A stretch of DNA of 11,157 nucleotides, taken from Thermoplasmata archaeon. Lineage in GTDB: Archaea; Thermoplasmatota; Thermoplasmata; Halarchaeoplasmatales; Halarchaeoplasmataceae. The stretch lies in contig SKVC01000048.1 in NCBI GenBank assembly GCA_007129655.1, forward strand, positions 1-11,157, given 5' to 3'. Of the stretch, positions 1 to 5,110 are shown piece by piece; positions within the stretch are counted from its first letter, which is position 1; every line of letters starts with the position of its first letter. A model generated the notes under the pieces. It was given only the letters and a program-made list of their open reading frames with translations. It was not told where the DNA came from and did no database searches. Position numbers and translations under genes: made by a program.

Positions 1-130
1 GATTTTCCTTATTTTTCACTACCGTAAAAAATGCCACAAAATCTGAACCGATTTTCTTTATATTTCCATTACTCATGAAATTCGTAATGGAATAATCCCG
101 CGCAACTTGAACCAGTTCACTGGAATCCAA
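1..130 (-). CDS. Possible N-terminal part of an unidentified protein, cut by the left edge
   Basis: On the minus strand a frame is open from base 178, just after a TGA at 181-179, to the left edge, giving 59 codons. The possible start chosen here is TTG at 130-128; an in-frame ATG lies at 76-74. The translation reads like real protein, with stretches such as ELVQVARDYSITNF and KKIGSDFVAFFTVVKNKEN. The other minus frames stop early, and the longest plus-strand alternative stops at base 95. I recognise no family. No convincing ribosome binding site precedes either start. It would be read in the same direction as the tRNA gene to its right. The frame could be chance, a gene remnant, or the start of a real gene continuing left; 130 bases are too few to decide. 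Confidence 0.3.
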   Translation of the reverse strand, partial: MDSSELVQVARDYSITNFMSNGNIKKIGSDFVAFFTVVKNKEN

Positions 131-164
131 GATTCCGCTTAGCTTTCGTTGCGAGGAACGAAAG
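64..164. repeat. Cluster of three short perfect inverted repeats
   Basis: Three hairpin-capable inverted repeats follow each other: TTCCATTAC (64-72) with GTAATGGAA (84-92), 9 bp with an 11-nt loop; GGAATC (122-127) with GATTCC (131-136), 6 bp with a 3-nt loop; and CTTTCGTT (143-150) with AACGAAAG (157-164), 8 bp with loop GCGAGG. In addition CGCAAC (101-106) can pair with GTTGCG (148-153), which competes with the last hairpin. They could be structured RNA, a relic, or coincidence inside the possible leftward frame. Confidence 0.35.
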
Positions 165-213
165 GGCGAAGAAAATTTTCATTTTGTGAAAGGATTTTCA
201 TTTTTCCAACGGC

Positions 214-224
214 AAAATAAAAAA
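214..224 (-). terminator. T-run terminator of the tRNA-Pro gene
   Basis: Directly after the encoded CCA the transcribed strand reads TTTTTTATTTT with no hairpin before it. Oligo-T tracts are the usual intrinsic termination signal of archaeal RNA polymerase, and the position exactly at the mature 3' end fits a tRNA gene. Confidence 0.7.
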
Positions 225-302
225 TGGTGGGGCCGCCGAAATTCGAATTCGGGTACCAGGCTCCCAAAGCCCGAAGGATGGACCAAGCTACCCCACGGCC
301 CC
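225..302 (-). tRNA. tRNA-Pro (anticodon UGG), CCA encoded
   Basis: The minus strand folds into a full cloverleaf. The acceptor stem is GGGGCCG/CGGCCCC (302-296 with 235-229). The D arm has A14, G15, G18G19 and A21 in place. The anticodon stem CGGGC/GCCTG closes the loop TTTGGGA, with anticodon TGG at 266-264. The variable region is GTAC, and the T stem CCGAA/TTCGG closes loop TTCGAAT. The discriminator is A, and the next three bases are CCA, so the tail is genome-encoded. There is no intron. UGG reads proline codons CCN, and the extended GGGC-TTTGGGA-GCC anticodon arm is typical of archaeal tRNA-Pro. A TATA-like element lies about 34 bases upstream of the 5' end and a T-run follows. An open reading frame on the opposite strand crosses this gene and is not real there. 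Confidence 0.95.
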
Positions 303-330
303 ATTGTGCACCTGCCTAAAACAGATAAGC

Positions 331-341
331 AATATATAATT
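331..341. promoter_or_regulatory. Near-palindromic TATA element between tRNA-Pro and purQ
   Basis: The element AATATATAATT lies between the two divergent genes. Its centre is about 34 bases from the tRNA 5' end, giving a short leader if transcription starts about 25 bases downstream. It is about 66 bases from the purQ ATG, giving a leader of roughly 40 bases. On the tRNA side it is preceded by an A-rich BRE-like GCAGAAA. It is the only strong AT-rich box in the gap, so it may serve both directions. Confidence 0.55.
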
Positions 342-386
342 TCTGCAACTCAAAACGTTTTAGTAATAGATGATATTACGGTGTAC

Positions 387-393
387 AAAGGAG
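387..393 (+). promoter_or_regulatory. Ribosome binding site that sets the purQ start
   Basis: AAAGGAG sits eight bases before the ATG at 402. It is the best Shine-Dalgarno match in the window's left part and supports 402 rather than the in-frame ATG at 186. Confidence 0.8.
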
Positions 394-401
394 TAAATCA
401 T

Positions 402-1229
402 ATGAATCGCGAGAATATCAAGGTCGCCGTCCTCAGGATCGAAGGAACTAACTGCGAAGAAGAATCTTATTTAGCATGGAAACGATTGGGTGCCGATGTG
501 GAAAAGGTGCATCTAAAACAATTGCTGGGAGTCGATGTACCGGACTCGGAAAAAAGGAAAATGGAGGACTACAATATTTTGATGATACCCGGTGGTTTTT
601 CAGCGGGAGATTATATCAGAGCCGGTGCGATATTCGGTGCTCGGATGAAGAGCAAGCTAAAAAAAGACCTTAAACAATTCGTGGAGGACGGCAAACCGGT
701 CCTTGGTGTTTGTAACGGATTTCAAGTCCTAGTTGAGATGGGGTTGTTACCGGCTATGGAGAAAACGGTAACAGATATACCGGAGGCCATACTTGCTACT
801 AACGATAGTAACAGATTCGAATGTCGTCCCACTTTACTCAGGGTGGAAGAAAACAAAAAGTGTGTTTTCACAAGAAAGTATGATAACAAAGAGGTTGTCT
901 TGTTTCCAAGTGCACATGCCGAAGGGAAGTTCATGATGGAGAGCGAAGAAAATTTAAAGCAGTTAAAAGAGAATGACCAGATTGTTTTCAGATACACTTC
1001 TCCCGGTGGAAGTACGGAATATCCATGGAATCCCAACGGTGCCATGGACGATATAGCCGGTATATGTAACCAAAAGGGCAATGTTTTAGGATTGATGCCT
1101 CATCCTGAAAGGGTTTTCAATGGTATAACTAACCCGGAATGGACCCGTAAGGGTTTGGATAATAGTAGAGGTGACGGGGAACTCCTTTTCAAAAGTGCTC
1201 TAGAATACGTGGAAGAAAATTTTACCTGA
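402..1229 (+). CDS. purQ: Phosphoribosylformylglycinamidine synthase subunit PurQ (glutaminase)
   Basis: This is the class I glutamine amidotransferase subunit of FGAM synthase. It releases ammonia from glutamine for PurL in step four of purine synthesis, with PurS as third partner. Visible features in the 275-residue protein are N-terminal VAVLRIEGTNCEEE, the oxyanion-loop region GGFSAGD (64-70), the nucleophile Cys104 in GVCNGFQ, and the His234/Glu236 pair in MPHPERV. It is longer than the roughly 225 residues of Bacillus PurQ, with extra sequence between the two catalytic parts, as in some archaeal forms. The ATG at 402 has an AAAGGAG site. Starting at 186 would add 72 residues with no PurQ homology, encoded across the tRNA. 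purL and purS are not in the window. Its stop overlaps the convergent ribK end by eight bases. Confidence 0.95.
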   Translation: MNRENIKVAVLRIEGTNCEEESYLAWKRLGADVEKVHLKQLLGVDVPDSEKRKMEDYNILMIPGGFSAGDYIRAGAIFGARMKSKLKKDLKQFVEDGKPVLGVCNGFQVLVEMGLLPAMEKTVTDIPEAILATNDSNRFECRPTLLRVEENKKCVFTRKYDNKEVVLFPSAHAEGKFMMESEENLKQLKENDQIVFRYTSPGGSTEYPWNPNGAMDDIAGICNQKGNVLGLMPHPERVFNGITNPEWTRKGLDNSRGDGELLFKSALEYVEENFT

Positions 1230-1620
1230 GGAATATCTCCACGGATAACATATCTTCGTCTTCGATATCGAGCTCGTTACGTAGATGGTGTTCCGATACC
1301 ACTTCGATCATGTTTTTGTGTGTTGTTCGAGTCGGAAAAACAACTGCAACTTTCAATCCATGAATTTCGGCTGAAAAAGCTTTAACAGAACCGTATTGGA
1401 TACCTTCTTCGACGAATCCTTCTATTTGCAGTCCCTCTGATTCATTTAATATCTTCAACTTATCGGTTTCCGTTGTATATAGATTGAGCGTGCCTTCGAT
1501 AGGGTCTATGCCAAATTTATCCATCAATTGCCGACGGTATCCTTTTTTAGATAGGAAAATCCGTCCCTTACCAAGTCCGGTGATAACACGACCCTGTATG
1601 ATCACAGAATTAGATTCCAT
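1222..1620 (-). CDS. ribK: CTP-dependent riboflavin kinase (archaeal RibK, DUF120 family)
   Basis: The enzyme phosphorylates riboflavin to FMN using CTP rather than ATP, an archaeal trait of this cradle-loop barrel family. The 132 residues match the usual stand-alone size, without the N-terminal DNA-binding domain found in some relatives. Seen are the glycine-rich GRVITGLGKGR (10-20), the signature EGTLNLY (42-48) whose Thr and Asn belong to the nucleotide/metal site, the HHLRNEL segment (111-117), and the closing strand DMLSVEIFLR. It is the last gene of the six-gene leftward cluster, 23 bases after the PIN gene, with only a weak GGGAT-like site before its ATG. FMN supply alongside sulfate activation may be a loose link through flavin-dependent sulfur enzymes, but that is inference. 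Confidence 0.92.
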   Translation of the reverse strand: MESNSVIIQGRVITGLGKGRIFLSKKGYRRQLMDKFGIDPIEGTLNLYTTETDKLKILNESEGLQIEGFVEEGIQYGSVKAFSAEIHGLKVAVVFPTRTTHKNMIEVVSEHHLRNELDIEDEDMLSVEIFLR

Positions 1621-1643
1621 ATGGTAATCCCAGGTGATCCCGT

Positions 1644-1997
1644 CTATAATATTTCTCCTATCAGTTCAAGGTGCGAGCGACTGCGGAGAAATACTACGGG
1701 GATTTTCTTTTTTCTAGCCCTTTCTTTTAGACCGATATCGTTGGTCACTATTACTCCGTCTGTTTTTTCTGCTGCCTCGAGTACACCACTATCTCGTTTT
1801 TTACTAACCGTGATAGTTTGATATTTAGCGGCGAGTTGAAGGGCATCTTTACGATCGAGTCCTTTAAGCTCTTTGATAACCGAAGTCGGCACGTAAACAT
1901 CCGGATTGCCTAGTACCCTCTCCAGCTCAGTATCGAGATTGATACCGAACTGGAAGGGCATTATCAGTGCGTTGGCATCTAGTATAACAGTAGTCAT
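1644..1997 (-). CDS. PIN-domain protein, probable RNase
   Basis: A 117-residue single-domain protein of the PIN superfamily, whose members are metal-dependent single-strand-specific RNases. The acidic residues expected at the active site are present: Asp7 in VILDANALI, Glu43 in SVIKELKG, Asp69, and Asp87 in VTNDIGLKERA. The order and spacing resemble archaeal VapC9/FCF1-like stand-alone PIN proteins more than short VapC toxins. No antitoxin gene lies next to it: the gene before it is cysC and the one after is ribK. The RHH protein at the operon head is four genes away, so it is an unlikely antitoxin. The ATG is two bases after the cysC stop, with AGGATA as ribosome site, so translation is probably coupled. 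The substrate is unknown; rRNA processing is one possibility. Confidence 0.85.
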   Translation of the reverse strand: MTTVILDANALIMPFQFGINLDTELERVLGNPDVYVPTSVIKELKGLDRKDALQLAAKYQTITVSKKRDSGVLEAAEKTDGVIVTNDIGLKERARKKKIPVVFLRSRSHLELIGEIL

Positions 1998-1999
1998 CT

Positions 2000-2584
2000 T
2001 TATCCTATGTATCCCTGTTTTTCTAGATGATCTATCACTATTTGGACGCTTTCTTCGATAGATTCTTTATCGGTGTCTAGTACTATCTCCGGGTTCTCCG
2101 GCTCCTCGTATGGATCTGATATCCCGGTAAAGTTCTTAATTATCCCTTCCCGGGCTTTTTTGTAGAGGCCCTTGACATCCCTCTGTTCGCAAACTTCCAC
2201 CGGGCATTTAACGAAAACTTCGATGAAGTTGGTCACCATATCTCTGGTTTTATTTCTTCGTTCGATGTAGGGAGATATGAAAGAGGAAAGTACGCAGACT
2301 CCGTTTCGTGATAGTAACTTGGCAACGTAGCTTACACGCTCTATGTTCATATCTCTGTCTTCCTTAGAAAACCCAAGATCGTAGGTTAGATGCTGCCTGA
2401 CGATATCTCCGTCGAGTCTTTCCACCAGTTCGTCGTATTCTCTTTCCAGTACGATGGCGACCCTTTCGGCCACGGCAGATTTTCCTGAGCCTGAAAGACC
2501 GGTGAACCATAGTACGAAGCCTTCTTCGATATTTTCCTTTTCCCAGTGCTGTTCACTTGGGATTATATGTTCGTTGTTTTTCAT
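2000..2584 (-). CDS. cysC: Adenylylsulfate (APS) kinase
   Basis: The enzyme phosphorylates the 3'-hydroxyl of APS with ATP to give PAPS, the second step of sulfate activation. The 194-residue protein is of normal length. It has the Walker A P-loop GLSGSGKS (29-36), the RLDGD segment (56-60) followed by Arg63, GFSKEDRDMNIERV (71-84) of the APS-binding region, FISPY (102-106) with the family Ser, CEQRDVKGLYKKAREG (132-147) and FTGISDPYE (152-160). It overlaps the upstream DHH gene by four bases (ATGA at 2584-2581), which indicates translational coupling. Together with sat it completes PAPS synthesis in one operon. No PAPS reductase or sulfotransferase is present here, so whether the PAPS is for reduction or for sulfating glycans, lipids or proteins is open. 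Confidence 0.95.
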   Translation of the reverse strand: MKNNEHIIPSEQHWEKENIEEGFVLWFTGLSGSGKSAVAERVAIVLEREYDELVERLDGDIVRQHLTYDLGFSKEDRDMNIERVSYVAKLLSRNGVCVLSSFISPYIERRNKTRDMVTNFIEVFVKCPVEVCEQRDVKGLYKKAREGIIKNFTGISDPYEEPENPEIVLDTDKESIEESVQIVIDHLEKQGYIG

Positions 2585-3567
2585 GCTAACATCTCCAATA
2601 TTTTTTGAATGAATTTTTTATCTTCTTCTGGGATAACCATGCCGACGACGTCGCTTTTACCGCCGGCGGAGTATCCTTTTTCCTTGGCCTTCTCGATCAT
2701 GGATTGTGAATCCTCCATAGGACCTCGGATGTAGATCTGGATACTCCCTTCCATAAAATGCTCGTTGACCACAAATGCGATCTTATCTTCGTTCGCCCAG
2801 GCGATCTTTCGGGTCACCGTTGAAATTATGTTGTAGGGTGACTCCATCTCTCTGTACAATACACAGGGTTTTATCTCGGTTCTTTCTCCGTTTACTTCGC
2901 ATTCGATAGCTGATTCCAATTCCACTATGTTTTCCTCTAAATCGCGTTTGTTCAGGATCCTGTCGGGTCCTTGTACGTTCATCAGGAACCACGGTGTCCT
3001 TTCGACTTCTTTTTTATTACCCAGTTTGTAGTTAGAATCCAGTAGTCCTATGACTTCCAGTAAAGTATCGAAATCCGTATCAAGAGTTTTCATTACTTTA
3101 TTAACTGTCTTCATGGCATACTCGTTATCCAACAGCTTTTTTTCTCTATCACCTAAGGCACCGAGAACGAACAATATATCCGGATTTTTTTGCAGATACT
3201 CGCCGAGTACCCAGGATGCGCTGGGATATCGACTGGGAGATTCGCCATCTATCACCGGGTTTTGATGCAAATTTATATCGTACTTATCTTGTAGATGATG
3301 GTCGAATATGTAAACATCTCCGAGGGTTTTCAAAAAATCTATTGAATCCTTGGGAAGAGCCATATCCGCCACGATTACGAAATCTACGACGTGTTTTTTG
3401 ATATCGGCTATATCGTCATCGTTTAGATAGTAGTTCCCGATGGTGGGTGTAAAGGTCGTGATGGTGGCTTTGTCCTCCAATTCTCTGAGAAGTAAGGCTG
3501 CCGAACACATGCCGTCTGTATCCCAGTGATGTATAAGGATGCCGTTCTTACCGTGCAGTTCTTCCAT
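2581..3567 (-). CDS. DHH/DHHA1-family phosphoesterase, candidate PAP phosphatase
   Basis: The 328-residue protein has the two-domain DHH-DHHA1 layout. Motif I is HHWDTDGMCSA (13-23) with Asp16 and Asp18, Asp68 lies in VADMAL, motif III is IFDHH (87-91), and Asp140 follows in ALGDRE. The C-terminal DHHA1 domain ends with GGKSDVVG (302-309), where most family members have GGH; the histidine is replaced by lysine. Family members are Mn-dependent phosphoesterases such as RecJ-like nucleases, nanoRNases and NrnA, which also hydrolyses pAp. Its place between sat and cysC, with 13 bases to sat and a 4-base overlap with cysC, points to a role in PAPS metabolism. The best guess is hydrolysis of 3',5'-PAP to AMP. 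A nuclease role is the alternative. Confidence 0.88.
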   Translation of the reverse strand: MEELHGKNGILIHHWDTDGMCSAALLLRELEDKATITTFTPTIGNYYLNDDDIADIKKHVVDFVIVADMALPKDSIDFLKTLGDVYIFDHHLQDKYDINLHQNPVIDGESPSRYPSASWVLGEYLQKNPDILFVLGALGDREKKLLDNEYAMKTVNKVMKTLDTDFDTLLEVIGLLDSNYKLGNKKEVERTPWFLMNVQGPDRILNKRDLEENIVELESAIECEVNGERTEIKPCVLYREMESPYNIISTVTRKIAWANEDKIAFVVNEHFMEGSIQIYIRGPMEDSQSMIEKAKEKGYSAGGKSDVVGMVIPEEDKKFIQKILEMLA

Positions 3568-3580
3568 GTTGATCCGCCCT

Positions 3581-4729
3581 TTAATCGACGAATTTTTTAT
3601 CTGCTTCGATGACGGTCTTAGCCACTTCCGGTCTCATCATGTTGGGAGGTGGTGTTTTTCCTTTGGCCAGAAGAGCACGCATCTTGGTCCCGCTGAAGTT
3701 TTCCCTGTGTTCATCTCCGTGGGGACAGATGAAGCCGTCGACTGCTCCACCGCATTTTTTGCAGTATGTGAAGGATTTGAAGAAGATAGGAGTTATTCCA
3801 ATATCCGGGAATTCGTCGAATATGTCCTGGGCCGCGTATGGACCGTAGTAATTTCCGACTCCTGCATGATCTCGACCCACTATGAAGTGAGTGCATCCGT
3901 AGTTCTTTCGGATTATCGAGTGGAATATAGCTTCCTTTGGTCCGGCGTATCTCATCTCCGCCTCGAGAATACTCATGACTGCTCGGTTCTTTAGATAGTA
4001 ATTATTCATCAGCACATCGTAGGTTTCTAATATCACCTCATCGGTGAAATCGCCTGATTTCTTCTTACCGATTATGGGGTTGATGAAGATACCGTCCACG
4101 AAAGTGAGGGCGGTTTTCTGTATGTACTCGTGACCGTTATGTGGTACGTTTCTCGTCTGGAATCCGACCACCGTTCTCCAGCCCTTTTCCTTGAAGAGTA
4201 CCCGGGTTTCTATGGGTTTCAAAGAGTACTGTTCGAAGGGATTGGGTACTTCATTGATCTGGATGATATTCCCACCGACCAGGTGAGTTCCCATCTCCAT
4301 GGTTTTTTGTACACCGGGATGATCGAGATCCTTTGTTCCGTAAACGCTTTCGGAGAATTGTTCTTTATCGTAAGTATAGATCTCTTCGACATCCATCAAG
4401 CAGAATGGTTCGCCGTCTTCGGATTCGAGTATGATCTCATCTCCTTCGGAGAATTCTTTTGCCTCTTCTTCCGACATATCCAGTAATATGGGGATGGTCC
4501 ATGGAACGTCGCTGGATAATCTGGAATGTTCGAGAACGTTCTCCATATCATCGCTGCACAGAAATCCATCCAGAGGGCTGTAAAGACCCGAAGCGATGTT
4601 CTGAGCATCCTTCCGTAGTGCGCTGGAAAGCTTGAAGGACGGCATCTCCTTGGCATTTTCGATCATCTCTTCTCTACGTGTTCCGGAAACTACCCGGTTG
4701 ATCAGGGTTCCACCGTGGGGTTTTATCAT
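3581..4729 (-). CDS. sat: Sulfate adenylyltransferase (ATP sulfurylase)
   Basis: It joins sulfate and ATP to APS and pyrophosphate, the first step of sulfate activation. The 382-residue protein matches single-domain Sat of archaea and bacteria. Seen are the PUA-like N-terminal part, the catalytic QTRNVPHNGHE (191-201), GRDHAGVG (285-292), the zinc-knuckle-like Cys323/Cys326/Cys335 cluster (YCKKCGG...ICPHG) with nearby His337 and His341, and FSGTKMRALLAKGKTPP near the end. There is no fused APS kinase; cysC is separate, two genes downstream. The start is taken as ATG 4729-4727 because GAGTGAT at 4734-4740 is a fitting ribosome site. The GTG at 4738-4736, directly after the preceding stop, would add only three residues. 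The pyrophosphate product and both genes' order fit assimilation or sulfation rather than dissimilation, but this is inferred. Confidence 0.96.
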   Translation of the reverse strand: MIKPHGGTLINRVVSGTRREEMIENAKEMPSFKLSSALRKDAQNIASGLYSPLDGFLCSDDMENVLEHSRLSSDVPWTIPILLDMSEEEAKEFSEGDEIILESEDGEPFCLMDVEEIYTYDKEQFSESVYGTKDLDHPGVQKTMEMGTHLVGGNIIQINEVPNPFEQYSLKPIETRVLFKEKGWRTVVGFQTRNVPHNGHEYIQKTALTFVDGIFINPIIGKKKSGDFTDEVILETYDVLMNNYYLKNRAVMSILEAEMRYAGPKEAIFHSIIRKNYGCTHFIVGRDHAGVGNYYGPYAAQDIFDEFPDIGITPIFFKSFTYCKKCGGAVDGFICPHGDEHRENFSGTKMRALLAKGKTPPPNMMRPEVAKTVIEADKKFVD

Positions 4730-4733
4730 ATAT

Positions 4734-4740
4734 ATCACTC
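4734..4740 (-). promoter_or_regulatory. Ribosome binding site of sat, overlapping the RHH gene stop
   Basis: On the minus strand GAGTGAT matches the archaeal GAGGTGAT type and spans the TGA of the preceding gene. It favours the ATG at 4729 over the GTG that is part of the motif itself. The overlap means sat translation is likely coupled to that of the regulator. Confidence 0.6.
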
Positions 4741-4966
4741 AGTCCAGGTAACCTAGAGCTCGGAGTCTTTCCTTGACCTTTTCCTCGTCTTCCTTGGAAA
4801 AGCTCTCCTTCTGTTTTTCCTCTTCCTCTATGCTGGAGATCACCTGTCTAAGAACGTAGGTCACATAGCTGGATATAGATGTGAATCCTGTTCCTTCCAT
4901 GCGCTTCTTTACCTTTTTGGCCAGTGGTATCGGTATCGACACCGTTGTATATTTTTTCTCTGTCAT
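4739..4966 (-). CDS. Ribbon-helix-helix (CopG/Arc-like) transcription regulator
   Basis: A 75-residue basic-then-acidic protein. Residues 6-12 (YTTVSIP) fit the DNA-contacting beta strand, 14-27 (PLAKKVKKRMEGTG) helix A, and 30-46 (SISSYVTYVLRQVISSI) helix B of the RHH fold, which dimerises and reads the major groove. The tail 47-75 is strongly charged (EEEEKQKE, KEDEEKVKERLR) and ends in ALGYLD; it may be a helix for tetramer formation or for effector sensing. It heads the sulfate-activation operon and ends directly at the sat start. A GGTGA ribosome site lies seven bases before its ATG. The repeats in its own promoter region suggest autoregulation of the operon. An antitoxin role is unlikely, since no toxin gene is adjacent. 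Confidence 0.8.
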   Translation of the reverse strand: MTEKKYTTVSIPIPLAKKVKKRMEGTGFTSISSYVTYVLRQVISSIEEEEKQKESFSKEDEEKVKERLRALGYLD

Positions 4967-4979
4967 GATATTTCACCAT

Positions 4980-4998
4980 ATTTAATGGTATTTAATGG
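4980..4998. repeat. Tandem 9-bp repeat, candidate RHH operator
   Basis: ATTTAATGG occurs at 4980-4988 and again at 4990-4998, with a 10-base period, one helical turn. It covers the predicted transcription start and leader of the sulfate operon, just downstream of the TATA box at 5017-5024. RHH repressors commonly bind such short tandem half-sites on one DNA face. The overlapping ACCAT (4975-4979) and ATGGT (4985-4989) form a small inverted repeat. Confidence 0.5.
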
Positions 4999-5016
4999 CG
5001 TGTTATTAAGATGTAG

Positions 5017-5024
5017 TATTTATA
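5017..5024 (-). promoter_or_regulatory. TATA box of the sulfate-activation operon
   Basis: The minus strand reads GTAAGGTATAAATAC. TATAAATA is close to the archaeal consensus and is preceded by a purine-rich BRE-like stretch. Its centre is about 55 bases from the regulator ATG, which predicts a start near 4996 and a leader of about 30 bases that carries the tandem repeat and the GGTGA ribosome site. Confidence 0.6.
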
Positions 5025-5048
5025 CCTTACTGAAACGGCATATCGTCA

Positions 5049-5058
5049 ATATTAAATA
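5049..5058 (+). promoter_or_regulatory. Possible TATA element of glnA
   Basis: ATATTAAATA is the best-placed AT-rich box for rightward transcription, centred about 57 bases before the glnA ATG. It overlaps the right arm of the 12-bp inverted repeat, so a bound regulator would block it. TATTTATA at 5017-5024 is an alternative box for the same gene. Confidence 0.35.
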
Positions 5059-5110
5059 CCATATTTGCAGTATACCTAAGCCATGATTACTTCATGTGAG
5101 TGTGTGAAAT

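Larger units (their letters stand above)
4985..5062. repeat. Perfect 12-bp inverted repeat flanking the divergent promoters
   Basis: ATGGTATTTAAT at 4985-4996 is exactly complementary in reverse to ATTAAATACCAT at 5051-5062. The arms are 66 bases apart, and the TATA box of the leftward operon lies between them. One arm sits at the operon's leader, the other near the place expected for the glnA promoter. Two copies of one site facing the two genes would let one regulator act on both promoters, possibly by looping. Confidence 0.5.

Noticed and set aside
225..302. tRNA-Pro as a used attachment site
   Set aside because: No second copy of the tRNA 3' end is seen in the 224 bases beyond it or elsewhere in the window, and no integrase is recognised.
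186..401. Extended N-terminus of PurQ starting at ATG 186
   Set aside because: It reads through the antisense of a full tRNA-Pro and has no PurQ-like sequence; the ribosome site and homology support 402.
1644..1997. VapC toxin of a toxin-antitoxin pair
   Set aside because: No small antitoxin gene is adjacent, and the protein lies tightly between cysC and ribK; the RHH protein is four genes away and heads the operon.
3539..3994. 151-codon rightward frame opposite sat
   Set aside because: It is a shadow of sat, whose catalytic motifs are on the minus strand.
4736..4738. GTG start for sat directly after the RHH stop
   Set aside because: It is part of the GAGTGAT ribosome site for the ATG nine bases later, and would add only three residues. 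Kept as an alternative, not the main call.
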